Source of the DNA: Marinobacter bohaiensis
GTDB lineage: Bacteria > Pseudomonadota > Gammaproteobacteria > Pseudomonadales > Oleiphilaceae
Assembly: GCF_003258515.1 (NCBI RefSeq)
Contig: NZ_QGEH01000001.1
Coordinates: 930,001 to 994,000, forward strand
Direction: 5' to 3'
DNA: 64,000 bases
The position numbers and the translations under genes were made by a program. The notes under the pieces were generated by a model. That model was not told the DNA's origin. It saw only the letters and a program-made list of their open reading frames with translations, and ran no database searches. Of the stretch, positions 8,483 to 17,059 are shown one piece after another (the first letter of the stretch is position 1; each line of letters opens with the position of its first letter).

Positions 8483-11400
8483 GTTGGTCTCCGGTCTGGT
8501 TTTCCAGGGCGACGGTAGCGGTCTTGTCCAGGGACTTGCCGCTGATCAGACGCAGGGCCACATAGAACACCGGCGTCAGCAGCAGGCCGAACAGGGTCAC
8601 GCCGATCATGCCGCTGAATACGGTGATGCCCATGGCGTTGCGCACTTCGCTGCCGGCACCGGAGGCCAGCACCAGCGGGACCACGCCGGCGATGAACGCC
8701 ACCGAGGTCATGATGATCGGGCGCAGACGCAGGCGGCACGCTTCCAGGGCGGCGGCGATGGTGTCCATGCCTTCCATCTCCTTCTCCCGGGCGAACTCGA
8801 CGATCAGTATCGCGTTCTTGCAGGCCAGCCCCATCAGGACCACCAGCCCCACCTGGACGAAGACGTTGTTGTCACCGCCGGTGAGCCAGACGCCGAACAG
8901 CGCCGCCAGCAGACACATGGGCACGATTAGGATCACCGCCAGCGGCAGCACCCAGCTCTCGTAGAGCGCGGCCAGCACCAGGAACACCAGCAGCACGGCC
9001 AGCGGGAAGACCACCATGGCGGCGTTGCCCTGGGTGATCTGCTGGAAGCTGAGGTCGGTCCAGGCGATGTCCATGCCGCGCGGCAGCGTCTGTTCCGCCA
9101 CCTCGGCGACTTTGTTCAGGGCCTCGCCGGAAGACAGCACGGCCGGGTCGGACTGGCCGATCAGGTCCGCCGCCGGATAGCCGTTGAAGCGGATCACAGG
9201 GTCCGGGCCGAAGCTGCGCTCCAGGGTGACCATGGAGCTGAGCGGCACCATTTCGCCCTGGTTGTTGCGCACGAACAGGTGCTCCAGATCGCTGACGTCG
9301 TCCCGGTAGGGCGCGTCGGCCTGGGCGACCACCTGATAGGTGCGGCCGAAGCGGTTGAAGTCGTTGATGTACAGCGACCCGAAGTAGAACTGCAGGGTGC
9401 CGAACAGGTCATCCAGGGCAACCCCTTGCGCCTTGGCCTGGCGTCGGTCCACGTCCGCATCCAGCTGCGGCACGTTGGCCTGGTAGGAGCTGAACGGGTA
9501 ACTCATGCCGTCCTGCTGGCTGAGCGCGCCGGCGAGCTGGTTGGTGGCATTCTGCAGCACCCCGTAACCCGCGCCGGTCTTGTCCTGCACGTAGAGCGAG
9601 TAGCCGGAGCCCGCGCCCAGACCGAAGATCGGTGGCGGCATGAAGGAAATGGCAAAGCCTTCCTTGATGCCGGCCAGCTTGCCGTTGATCTCGCCCATGA
9701 TCTCCTGGGCTGTGCGGTCGCGTTCCTTGAAGTCGTCGAACAGGATGAACACCGTGCCGATGTTGGGCGTGTTGGTGCCCTGCAGCGCGTTGTAGCCGAC
9801 AAAGGCGGCGGCATCGGCCACGCCGTCGGTGTCCAGAGCGATGTCGCTGACGCTGCGGGCCACGTCTTCGGTGCGGTCGAGCGAGGCGCCTTCCGGCAGG
9901 CGGATGCTGCCCACCAGATACGTTTTGTCCTGGGTGGGGATGAAGCCGCCCGGCACCTGGTCGAACAGGAACACCGTGCCGCCCAGCATGGCGGCGTAGA
10001 TCAGGAACACGACGCCACGGGTGCGCAGGCTGCGACGGACGAACCCTTCGTAGCCCTTGGCGCTGCGATCGAAGAACCGGTTGAACGGCCGGAACAGCCA
10101 GCCGAACAGCCGGTCGATCAGACGCGCGGGCAGGTCCTTGGGTGCGTCGTGGCCCTTGAGCAGGGTGGCGGCCAGGGCCGGCGACAGGGTCAGCGAGTTG
10201 ATCGCCGAGATCACCGTGGCGATGGCGATGGACGCCGCGAACTGGCGGTAGAACTGGCCGGTGATGCCATCCAGGAAGGCCATGGGCACGAACACCGCGC
10301 ACAGCACCAGGCAGATGGCGACGATCGGCCCGCTCACTTCGCGCATAGCCTGGTGGGCGGCGGCCAGGGGTTTGAGGCCTTCCTCGATATTCCGTTCGAC
10401 GTTCTCCACCACCACGATGGCGTCGTCCACCACGATGCCGATAGCCAGCACCATGCCGAACAGGGTCAGCGTATTGATGGAGAAACCCAGCACCGACAGC
10501 ACCGCGAAGGTGCCCACGATGGAGACCGGCACCGCCAGCAGCGGAATCAGCGAGGCGCGCCAGGTCTGCAGGAACAGGATTACCACCAGCACCACCAGGG
10601 CGACCGCTTCCAGCAGGGTCGAGATGACCGCGTCGATGGAGCTGCTGACGAACACGGTCGGGTCGTAGGCCACTTCCCAGGTCAGGCCGTCGGGGAAGTT
10701 GTCGTCCAGTTCGTCCATCTTGGCGCGCACGGCGGCAGAAACGTCCAGGGAGTTGGAACCCGGCGACTGGAAGATGGGGATGGCCACCGCCTGCTTGTTG
10801 TTCAGCAGGGCACGCAGGGCGTCCTCGGAGGCGGCCAGCTCGGCGCGGCCGATGTCGCCCAGGCGGGTGATTTCGCCGTCGTCGCCGGTTTTGACGACGA
10901 TGTTCTCGAACTCCTCGGCGGTTTCCAGACGGCCGCGGGCGTTGATGGAAATCAGGAAGTCGTTCTTCTCCGGCATGGGCTGCGCGCCGATCTGGCCGGC
11001 CGATACCTGGATGTTCTGCTCACGCACCGCGCGGGAGACGTCGCTGGCGGTGATGCCGTGGGAGGCGGCTTTCTGCGGATCGATCCACAGGCGCATGGCG
11101 TAGTCGCCGGCGCCGAACAGGCCGGCCTGACCCACGCCGGGCAGGCGCGCCAGTTCGTCACGGATGTGCAGTACCGCGTAGTTGCGGATGTAGGTGGCGT
11201 CGTAGGTATCGTCCGGCGACAGCAGGTGCACCGCCATGGTCAGGTTGGGCGACTGCTTCTGGGTCGTCACGCCCTGGCGCTGCACATCTTCCGGCAGGCG
11301 CGGCAGGGCCTGGGTGACCCGGTTCTGGACCTGCACCTGGGCGCGATCCGGATCGGTGCCCAGCTTGAAGGTGACGGTCAGGGCCAGGGTGCCGTCACTG

Positions 11401-11654
11401 CCGGCGACGGATTTCATGTAGATCATGTCCTCCACGCCGTTGATGGATTCCTCCAGCGGTGTGGCGACGGTCTCAGAGATGGTTTTGGGGTTGGCCCCCG
11501 GATAGCTGGCCGTGACCTGGACGCTGGGTGGAACGACGTCCGGGTACTCGCTGACCGGCAGTCCGGGAATGCTGATCAACCCCACCACGAAGATGATGAT
11601 GGACAGAACCGACGCGAAGATCGGCCTGTCGACGAAGAATCGGGAAAAATTCAT
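8475..11654 (-). CDS. RND multidrug efflux pump, inner-membrane subunit (HAE1 family)
   Basis: A 1059-residue protein, full length for an AcrB/MexF-type pump. It begins MNFSRFFVDRPIFASVLSII with the family's NPxG-like porter segment SYPGANPKTISETVATPLEE. The transmembrane-4 motif GIVVDDAIVVVENVERN carries the paired aspartates used for proton relay, and SGPIVAICLVLCAVFVPMAFLDG follows. A second 12-helix half repeats the architecture. It exports hydrophobic or amphiphilic compounds with the adaptor and the channel encoded on either side. An AGGGAG precedes the ATG, and the adaptor gene lies 70 bp upstream. The closest relatives feel MexF/BmeB-like, but the substrate cannot be read from the sequence. 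Confidence 0.95.
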   Translation of the reverse strand: MNFSRFFVDRPIFASVLSIIIFVVGLISIPGLPVSEYPDVVPPSVQVTASYPGANPKTISETVATPLEESINGVEDMIYMKSVAGSDGTLALTVTFKLGTDPDRAQVQVQNRVTQALPRLPEDVQRQGVTTQKQSPNLTMAVHLLSPDDTYDATYIRNYAVLHIRDELARLPGVGQAGLFGAGDYAMRLWIDPQKAASHGITASDVSRAVREQNIQVSAGQIGAQPMPEKNDFLISINARGRLETAEEFENIVVKTGDDGEITRLGDIGRAELAASEDALRALLNNKQAVAIPIFQSPGSNSLDVSAAVRAKMDELDDNFPDGLTWEVAYDPTVFVSSSIDAVISTLLEAVALVVLVVILFLQTWRASLIPLLAVPVSIVGTFAVLSVLGFSINTLTLFGMVLAIGIVVDDAIVVVENVERNIEEGLKPLAAAHQAMREVSGPIVAICLVLCAVFVPMAFLDGITGQFYRQFAASIAIATVISAINSLTLSPALAATLLKGHDAPKDLPARLIDRLFGWLFRPFNRFFDRSAKGYEGFVRRSLRTRGVVFLIYAAMLGGTVFLFDQVPGGFIPTQDKTYLVGSIRLPEGASLDRTEDVARSVSDIALDTDGVADAAAFVGYNALQGTNTPNIGTVFILFDDFKERDRTAQEIMGEINGKLAGIKEGFAISFMPPPIFGLGAGSGYSLYVQDKTGAGYGVLQNATNQLAGALSQQDGMSYPFSSYQANVPQLDADVDRRQAKAQGVALDDLFGTLQFYFGSLYINDFNRFGRTYQVVAQADAPYRDDVSDLEHLFVRNNQGEMVPLSSMVTLERSFGPDPVIRFNGYPAADLIGQSDPAVLSSGEALNKVAEVAEQTLPRGMDIAWTDLSFQQITQGNAAMVVFPLAVLLVFLVLAALYESWVLPLAVILIVPMCLLAALFGVWLTGGDNNVFVQVGLVVLMGLACKNAILIVEFAREKEMEGMDTIAAALEACRLRLRPIIMTSVAFIAGVVPLVLASGAGSEVRNAMGITVFSGMIGVTLFGLLLTPVFYVALRLISGKSLDKTATVALENQTGDQHA

Positions 11655-11724
11655 GCAAAGGCTCCCTGGGCGTGGCCCGTTCGGGCCACGCCGGATTCAG
11701 TAATCGGAGATCGGGAAGTCGGGT

Positions 11725-12900
11725 TTACTGGGCGCGTGCGACGCGCTGGCTCTCGCGCTGGGCCGGCCGCATGGCCACCTGCTCGGGATGGACCTGCATG
11801 CCCGGCATCAGGATTTTCTGCAGCCCATTGACCACCACGCGGTCGCCGGCTTCCAGACCGTTCTCGACCACCAGCAGCTCGCCGGAGCGACGGCCAGGCT
11901 CGATGTTGCGGCGGCTGACCGTGTCGTCTTCGCCCACCACGTAGACGTAGCGGCGGTCCTGGTCGGTCAGCACGGCTTTCTGGTCCACCATCAGGGCGTG
12001 CTCCAGCCGGCTGACCGGCATGCTGACGCGAGCGAACTGACCGGGACGGAAGCGGCCGTCGGGATTGGCCATGACCGCTCGGTACTGCAGGGTGCCGGTG
12101 CTGGCGTCCAACTGGTTGTCGATGAAGTCGACGACGGCGTCGTGGGCGTAGTCGGCCTCGCCGGCCAGGCGCACGCGCACCTGGGGGTTGGAGCCCGCGT
12201 CCAGGCGGTTCAGCGCTTCCAGGGCGGTTTCCTCATCGCCTTCGAAATAGACGTACAGCGGGTCCACCGACACCACGCGGGTCAGCAGGGTCTGGTCGCT
12301 GGTGGCCAGGTTGCCGCGGGTCACCATGGCGCGACTGACGCGTCCGTCGATGGGTGAGCGGATGTGGGTGTATTCCAGATCCAGCTGGGCGCTGTCCAGT
12401 TCGGCACGGGCCGCGGCGACGCTGGCGCGGGCTTCATTGAGGGTGGCCTGGCGCTGGTCGAACTCCTCGCGGGAGATGGCGCGGCTCTCCATCAGGTGCC
12501 GCGCGCGTTCGGCTTCGCTGCCGGCCAGCGATAGCTGGCTCTGGGCGCGGGCCAGTTGCGCCTTGGCGGCATCCACATGGGCTTCGTAGGGGCGCGGGTC
12601 GATCTGGAACAGCAGGTCGCCCTGCTTCACCAGCTCGCCTTCCTCAAAGGCGACTTCGTCGATGTAGCCGCTCACGCGCGGGCGCAGGTCAACGCTCTCG
12701 GGGGCGGCAATACGGCCGGTGAAACCGTCCCAAAGGGTGACGGCATCGGACTCGACCTGGGCGACATCCACCGCCGGCGGTGGCGGCGCGGCGGCGGCTT
12801 CCTCGCTGTGGGCCTCGCAGCCGACCAGTCCCACGGCGGTGGCGAACAACAGCGTCAATGTCAGAAGCGGGGTACGTATTCCTTGCAGATGGGCGTCCAT
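11725..12900 (-). CDS. RND periplasmic adaptor lipoprotein (membrane fusion protein)
   Basis: A 391-residue adaptor. I chose the ATG at 12900 because AGGAGA lies at good spacing and a lipoprotein signal follows directly (TLLFATAVGLVGC, Cys28); an in-frame extension to 12939 adds only 13 unlikely residues. Domain order is typical: lipoyl-like half (VDLRPRVSGYIDEVAFEEGELVKQGDLLFQIDPRPYE), helical hairpin with heptads, second lipoyl half (LEYTHIRSPIDGRVSRAMVTRGNL), beta-barrel and membrane-proximal domain. First gene of the operon; its promoter should lie in the 575-bp gap shared with the divergent AraC regulator. Confidence 0.94.
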   Translation of the reverse strand: MDAHLQGIRTPLLTLTLLFATAVGLVGCEAHSEEAAAAPPPPAVDVAQVESDAVTLWDGFTGRIAAPESVDLRPRVSGYIDEVAFEEGELVKQGDLLFQIDPRPYEAHVDAAKAQLARAQSQLSLAGSEAERARHLMESRAISREEFDQRQATLNEARASVAAARAELDSAQLDLEYTHIRSPIDGRVSRAMVTRGNLATSDQTLLTRVVSVDPLYVYFEGDEETALEALNRLDAGSNPQVRVRLAGEADYAHDAVVDFIDNQLDASTGTLQYRAVMANPDGRFRPGQFARVSMPVSRLEHALMVDQKAVLTDQDRRYVYVVGEDDTVSRRNIEPGRRSGELLVVENGLEAGDRVVVNGLQKILMPGMQVHPEQVAMRPAQRESQRVARAQ

Positions 12901-13475
12901 CGGATGCGTTCTCCTGGTCAAATATCGGATATCCAGCAAACAGTTCGGCTTGGCACGGTCTGACGCGGGGCCGCTCTCCGTTCTGGTTGGTTGCCGGGGA
13001 CGGCGGGGGAGCTGCGGCGTTTCGCTGTGCGTCGATAACGTGTGACTAATCTAATGGTTGTCCCGCGAACGGCGGTATCCGGTTTCTCTGTGAAGGTTGC
13101 CTGATTCTCTAGAAAGGCTTGAAAGGAATTCTGGGCGTGTGGTTTCGGAAGTGTCGCAAAGGCGGGCTGCTCGATCGTTTATTCAGTTTGTCATGTAATC
13201 GTAATGCTCCGTATATAAAGCATTTTTCTTCCGTGTTTCGAGAATTGCCGCGCCGGGAGCAGAGGGGTAAAGCGCTTGTGAGTGGAAGCGCTCAGGAGAA
13301 TTGGATTATCCATTAATCCAGCCGGGATCGTTGCCTGTTACTGTCCGGTGATTGCCTAATCCTGTCGAATTGGGTCAACATGAACCCAGTGGGCCATTTT
13401 CCATGCGTATACTGGTCACCGTTTTGATAGCCGTGGCGACTCCATCGTCCCGGCCATGCCCCAGGAGACCTCACT
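12901..13475. other. Long intergenic region between efflux operon and AraC regulator
   Basis: About 575 bp without a convincing gene. From about 13040 to 13400 the base composition is distinctly more AT-rich than the flanks. It should contain the efflux promoter (leftward) and the regulator promoter (rightward), plus operator sites. I see one reasonable promoter (13188-13217) and a short inverted pair TGGGT-N8-ACCCA near 13370-13390. A 65-codon frame at 13119-13316 has no recognisable features and I do not call it. Confidence 0.6.
13188..13217 (+). promoter_or_regulatory. Candidate sigma-70 promoter for the AraC regulator
   Basis: TTGTCA at 13188-13193 and TATATA at 13212-13217, spaced 18 bp, in an AT-rich stretch pointing towards the gene at 13476. 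The resulting leader would be about 250 nt. Found by eye only. Confidence 0.4.
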
Positions 13476-14537
13476 GTGCCTGAACCTCATACCCCCATCG
13501 TTGAGCAGAAACCGTTTGCCCGAGCGCACGGCCGCGTCGCCGTCCAGCACGGTCCGGACAAGTCCCCTCTTGCCGGCGCGGGTGTTCGTGCCGAGCAGGA
13601 ATCGGACAGCGCTCTGGAACCCCTGCGCCAGGAGCTGGCGGGGCGGGTCCGGCGCAGTGCCCTGGAGCAGCAGCAAATCAACGCGACCGCGATTCCAGGC
13701 CTGGAAACGTTCCGTTCGGAAACTTCCACCAGTTGTGTGTCGACCGTTTACACACCGTCGCTCGCGTTTATTGTTCAGGGCGCCAAATCGGTGAACTTCG
13801 GCGATCGCGAGTTGACTTACGGGCCGCTGTCCTACCTGGTGTCATCCGTACACATGCCGGTGCTGGGTCGAATCGTGCACGCCTCGTCTGACGAGCCCTA
13901 CCTGGCCCTGAAGGTGGATGTGGATCCGCAGGAAGTAAGCAACCTCGTGCTGGAGCTGGGCAGCCAGCTGCCGCTGGATGCCGCTGAAGCGGAAGCCTGC
14001 CCGGAAGCCAGCTGTGGCCTGTGCCTCGCGCGGATGGATCGCGGCATGCTCGATGCCGTCAACCGGCTGATGAGTCTGCTGGATTCACCGCGGGATGTGC
14101 CGATTCTGGCGCCGCTGGCCCGGCGTGAGATCATCTATCGGGCGCTGATCGGTGAGATGGGCGCGCGCATGCGCAAGTTTGCCGTGGCGGATTCCCAGGT
14201 GCACCGGGTGTCCCGTGTCATTGCGGTGCTCAAGGACCGCTACACGGACAGCCTGCGGGTGAAGGATCTGGCTGAAGAGGTGAACATGAGCGAATCCGCG
14301 CTGTTCCACACCTTCAAGCAGGTGACGCGGATGTCGCCGCTGCAGTTCCAGAAAAAGCTGCGCCTGCACGAAGCCCGGCGCCTGATGCTTTCGGAAGGAC
14401 TGGAGGCGGCGACCGCCAGTTACCGGGTTGGTTACGAGAGCCCGTCCCACTTCAGCCGCGAGTACAGTCGCCTGTTTGGCGCGCCGCCCCGGGCGGACGT
14501 GATCAAGTTACGCGGCGAGCAGTCGGTGTCCGCCTGA
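13476..14537 (+). CDS. AraC-family regulator with AraC_N domain, probable regulator of the divergent efflux operon
   Basis: A 353-residue protein from a GTG at 13476 with AGGAG upstream. Residues about 65-235 match the AraC_N sensor family (ATAIPGLETFRSE, TPSLAFIVQGAKSVNFGDRELTYGP, YLALKVDVDPQEVSNLV). Residues about 248-340 are the double helix-turn-helix (LRVKDLAEEVNMSESALFHTFKQVTRMSPLQFQK and VGYESPSHFSREYSRLFGAPP). The first 45 residues are an extra stretch not seen in typical members. The sensor holds a cysteine cluster C175-x4-C180-x2-C183, which could sense electrophiles or bind metal (inference). Family members such as YqhC control detoxification genes; the divergent position suggests control of the RND operon. 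Confidence 0.85.
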   Translation: MPEPHTPIVEQKPFARAHGRVAVQHGPDKSPLAGAGVRAEQESDSALEPLRQELAGRVRRSALEQQQINATAIPGLETFRSETSTSCVSTVYTPSLAFIVQGAKSVNFGDRELTYGPLSYLVSSVHMPVLGRIVHASSDEPYLALKVDVDPQEVSNLVLELGSQLPLDAAEAEACPEASCGLCLARMDRGMLDAVNRLMSLLDSPRDVPILAPLARREIIYRALIGEMGARMRKFAVADSQVHRVSRVIAVLKDRYTDSLRVKDLAEEVNMSESALFHTFKQVTRMSPLQFQKKLRLHEARRLMLSEGLEAATASYRVGYESPSHFSREYSRLFGAPPRADVIKLRGEQSVSA

Positions 14538-14542
14538 AGCGA

Positions 14543-15205
14543 TCAGGCGGGTGAGGTCTCGATGCGGTCTTCGGCGATCTCCCGGAAGCTGGCGATGAGG
14601 GTCGCCGGTTCCTGGGCGCCGGAGATCAGGTAGCGCTGGTTGACGATGAGCGCCGGCACACTCTGAATGCCCGCCATCTGGTATCGCTTTTCCTCGGCGC
14701 GTACCGCCACGGCGTAGCGGTTTGAGTCCAGCACCTGGCGCGCGGCTTCGCCGTCCAGTCCTGAGGCTTCCACGCAGCGACACAGCACCGCCGGGTCCGA
14801 GATGTTGGCTGCCTCGCCGAAGTAGGCGTCGAAAAAGGCCAGCTTGAGGTCCGTCTGCCGGTTCTGTTCCTTGGCCCACTGCAATAGCCGGTGGGCGTCG
14901 AAGGTATTGCGCGAATAGCGTTTCTGCAGTCCATCGAAATTCAGGCCCAGTTCCCGGGCGATGACCATCATGTTGGCCTGGTTGGCTTCCATTTCAGCGG
15001 GACTGCGGCCGTACTTGCGGCTGAGATGTTCCAGAATCGGCTCACCGTCGAGGGACATGTCCGGGTTGAGCTCGAACGCATGCCAGTCGATGGTGAACGC
15101 CAGTTCGTTTTCCAGTGCCTTCATGGCTTGCCTGAGGCGTGCATAACCAATGGCGCACCACGGACACGCAACATCCGACACGATGTCGATCCGCAACGTT
15201 TTCAT
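14543..15205 (-). CDS. DsbA-family oxidoreductase, FrnE-like
   Basis: A 220-residue cytoplasmic DsbA-like protein with no signal peptide. The thioredoxin-fold active site is C14-P-W-C17 (VSDVACPWCAIGYARL), and the cis-proline region is GIQSVPALIVNQRYLISGAQEP. The helical insert and length match the FrnE group, linked in some bacteria to oxidative-stress resistance and polyketide steps. It ends 5 bp from the convergent AraC gene and is 75 bp downstream of soxR on the same strand. Its presence beside SoxR hints at a redox role, but I see no SoxR box of its own. Confidence 0.9.
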   Translation of the reverse strand: MKTLRIDIVSDVACPWCAIGYARLRQAMKALENELAFTIDWHAFELNPDMSLDGEPILEHLSRKYGRSPAEMEANQANMMVIARELGLNFDGLQKRYSRNTFDAHRLLQWAKEQNRQTDLKLAFFDAYFGEAANISDPAVLCRCVEASGLDGEAARQVLDSNRYAVAVRAEEKRYQMAGIQSVPALIVNQRYLISGAQEPATLIASFREIAEDRIETSPA

Positions 15206-15280
15206 GGTGATACTCCTGATGCCTGAGGCGACGGATAAGGATGCACTGCCCCATGATGATACCGGGAAGTGGCCGTTTGT

Positions 15281-15766
15281 TCATCTTTCAGGCCGATCCT
15301 CGCCACCGTCCGGGTCCAGCAGGCGGGGACCGGCGCCGTCTTCCGCCAACTGATCGCCCGGGTTTCTCAGCCGGCAGGCGTCCACCGACAGGCAGCCACA
15401 ACCGATGCAGTCGCCGAGCTGGTCGCGCAGTTGGGTCAGTTGCTCAATGCGTTCGGTCAACTCCTCGTGCCACTGGTTTGAAAGTTGCTTCCAGTCTTCG
15501 GCGGTCAGGCTGCGGTTGGCGGGCAGGGCGTCCATGGCCCGACCGATCCCGGCGAGGGGGATGCCGAGCTTCTGGGCCACCTTGATCACCGCGAGGCGAC
15601 GCAGAACATCGCGGTGAAACCGTCGTTGGTTACCTTCGGTGCGCCAACTCCGCACCAGGCCCTTGTGCTCATAGAAATGGATCGCGGACACGGCCACGCC
15701 GCTGCGCCGGCTGACCTCGCCGATGGTGAGCGGCTTGTGTCGATCCACGGATTTTATTGTGGTCAT
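15281..15766 (-). CDS. soxR: Redox-sensitive transcriptional activator SoxR
   Basis: A 161-residue MerR-family protein. The winged helix-turn-helix ([26 protein letters not shown]) is followed by a dimerisation helix and the [2Fe-2S] ligand cluster C120-x2-C123-x-C125-x5-C131 ([12 protein letters not shown]), which is diagnostic for SoxR. The ATG at 15766 is preceded by GGAG at proper spacing; a TTG four codons upstream is less likely. SoxR senses redox-cycling compounds or superoxide through its cluster. It is divergent from a flavin reductase with a SoxR box between them, so it appears to regulate that gene directly without SoxS, as in pseudomonads. The C-terminal tail after the cysteines is about 30 residues, rich in D, E, G and P. 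Confidence 0.97.
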   Translation of the reverse strand: MTTIKSVDRHKPLTIGEVSRRSGVAVSAIHFYEHKGLVRSWRTEGNQRRFHRDVLRRLAVIKVAQKLGIPLAGIGRAMDALPANRSLTAEDWKQLSNQWHEELTERIEQLTQLRDQLGDCIGCGCLSVDACRLRNPGDQLAEDGAGPRLLDPDGGEDRPER

Positions 15767-15790
15767 TGAATTCTCCAATGATAGCCGTAA

Positions 15791-15821
15791 TTGACCTCAA
15801 GTTTAGTTGAGGTTCTAGGCT
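15791..15821 (+). promoter_or_regulatory. SoxR-controlled promoter with SoxR box
   Basis: CCTCAAGTTTAGTTGAGG at 15795-15812 differs from the E. coli soxS box (CCTCAAGTTAACTTGAGG, from memory) at only two central positions. The flanking elements TTGACC (15791-15796) and TAGGCT (15816-15821) are 19 bp apart, the over-long spacer typical of MerR-type activation. It points at the flavin reductase starting 50 bp downstream and could also affect soxR itself. Confidence 0.9.
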
Positions 15822-15870
15822 ACCCGTCAATCCTGGACACACCAGGGACATCGAGACGAGGGAGAATGCC

Positions 15871-16422
15871 ATGAGGAAACCAATACGCATCGGGCTGGTC
15901 ATGGGTAGAGTCCGGGAGGGACGTCTTTGCGACACGGTGAGCGCCTGGGTCATGCGAACACTGCAGGGGAACGGTGATCTGTCGCTGCGGGTGATCGACC
16001 CGCTGCGGCTGGGTAGCGCCGATGCCGAGCATCGGTTAGGGCAGCAACTGGACGCCGTGGACGGTTTTATCGTGGTGACGCCGGAGTACAACCACAGCTT
16101 TCCCGGGCCGTTGAAACAGCTGATCGACACGTTCTTCCATGAGTGGCAGGCCAAGCCGGTGGCCTTCGTCAGTTACGGCGGACTCTCCGGGGGCATTCGT
16201 GCGGTGGAGCAGCTGCGGCTGGTGTTCGCCGAACTCCACGCGGTCACACTGCGCGATGCGGTGGCCCTGCCGCAGGTCTGGGATCGCTTCGATGCGTTCG
16301 GGGAATTGAACGATGCCGGCCGGACCACCGCCACGCTGGAGCGCATGGCGTCGCGGCTGGCCTGGTGGGCACGGGCCATGCAACGGGCCCGGGCGGAAGA
16401 ACCTTATGACCAGGCGGTGTGA
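15871..16422 (+). CDS. NADPH-dependent FMN reductase / flavodoxin-like quinone reductase
   Basis: A 183-residue flavodoxin-fold protein of the NADPH_dep_FMN_red family. It shows an N-terminal beta strand and phosphate-binding loop (IRIGLVMGRVREGRLCDTVSAWV), the hallmark TPEYNHSFPGPLKQLID around the flavin site, and a YGGLSGGIRAVEQLR stretch. ChrR- or YieF-like relatives reduce quinones, azo dyes or chromate by two electrons and so avoid redox cycling. Placement under a SoxR box makes a role against redox-cycling compounds likely. The usual GSxR flavin-phosphate loop is present in a variant form (GRVREGR). Confidence 0.92.
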   Translation: MRKPIRIGLVMGRVREGRLCDTVSAWVMRTLQGNGDLSLRVIDPLRLGSADAEHRLGQQLDAVDGFIVVTPEYNHSFPGPLKQLIDTFFHEWQAKPVAFVSYGGLSGGIRAVEQLRLVFAELHAVTLRDAVALPQVWDRFDAFGELNDAGRTTATLERMASRLAWWARAMQRARAEEPYDQAV

Positions 16423-16487
16423 GGCGCGGGTGTCTCGCATGGCTGGCGATCGAATTCGAAAGGAAAACAGGTAACGGGGAACCGTAA

Positions 16488-16919
16488 ATGGATGAATCCT
16501 ATCTGTACTGGGTGACACCGGCGACGCAGTGGAGCGCTATTTGCCGTGGCAGCGGTCAGTCCGGCACTGGGCCCACCGTCATCGAGCTTTGCCGCCGCCA
16601 GGCGGTGGAGTCGCAAACGGTCCGGCAATTCCGGCCCGGTGACTTTCCCGTCGCCGTGGCGCTGGATCGCGCGGCGCTGGAACGCCGCCGGCCGGAACTT
16701 GCACTCGCCTCGGGTCCGTTTACCTGGCCCCACGGGCTCGAACGGGAATGGATCGCCGGGGTCCACATCCTGCTGCTGGAGGAGCGCGACGGGGTTTTGT
16801 CCTGTCGCATGAAGGCCGAGCCCATGGCGCGTCCGTCTCGAAAGGGCACGCGCCGCCAGGGATCTGTCGAGCCCGGCTGCGCAGGTCGGAGCGACATATC
16901 CGCCCGCTGCGTTTGCTGA
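16488..16919 (+). CDS. Hypothetical protein, possible orphan gene
   Basis: A 143-codon frame between the flavin reductase and the acyltransferase, on their strand. I recognise no family. The first 115 residues look protein-like (MDESYLYWVTPATQWSAIC, FPVAVALDRAALERRRPEL, GPFTWPHGLEREWIAGVHILLLEERDGVLSCRM); the last 28 are rich in R, G and C and look like non-coding translation. There is no membrane segment, no signal, and only a weak purine-rich ribosome site. Competing antisense frames exist at 16404-16922 and 16556-17029, so it may not be a gene. If it is not, 16423-17059 is an unexplained 637-bp gap. Confidence 0.4.
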   Translation: MDESYLYWVTPATQWSAICRGSGQSGTGPTVIELCRRQAVESQTVRQFRPGDFPVAVALDRAALERRRPELALASGPFTWPHGLEREWIAGVHILLLEERDGVLSCRMKAEPMARPSRKGTRRQGSVEPGCAGRSDISARCVC

Positions 16920-17059
16920 CACAATAGCCGACTTTGTGCGGACAATCGGACGGCAAGGCCTGCAGCCGGTCGCCGTCCGGTTTCCGGGAACGTCAGGACG
17001 ACGCCGCTGGACGCTGTCTGCTGTGCCACGGCCAGCGGTGTCCCGAATCAGGGATGCGC

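Noticed and set aside
9279..11831. 850-codon plus-strand frame opposite the RND pump
   Set aside because: Antisense shadow; composition is H, Q, G and D rich without membrane segments or motifs.
13119..13316. 65-codon frame in the efflux-regulator gap
   Set aside because: No ribosome site of note, no family and odd composition; more probably non-coding.
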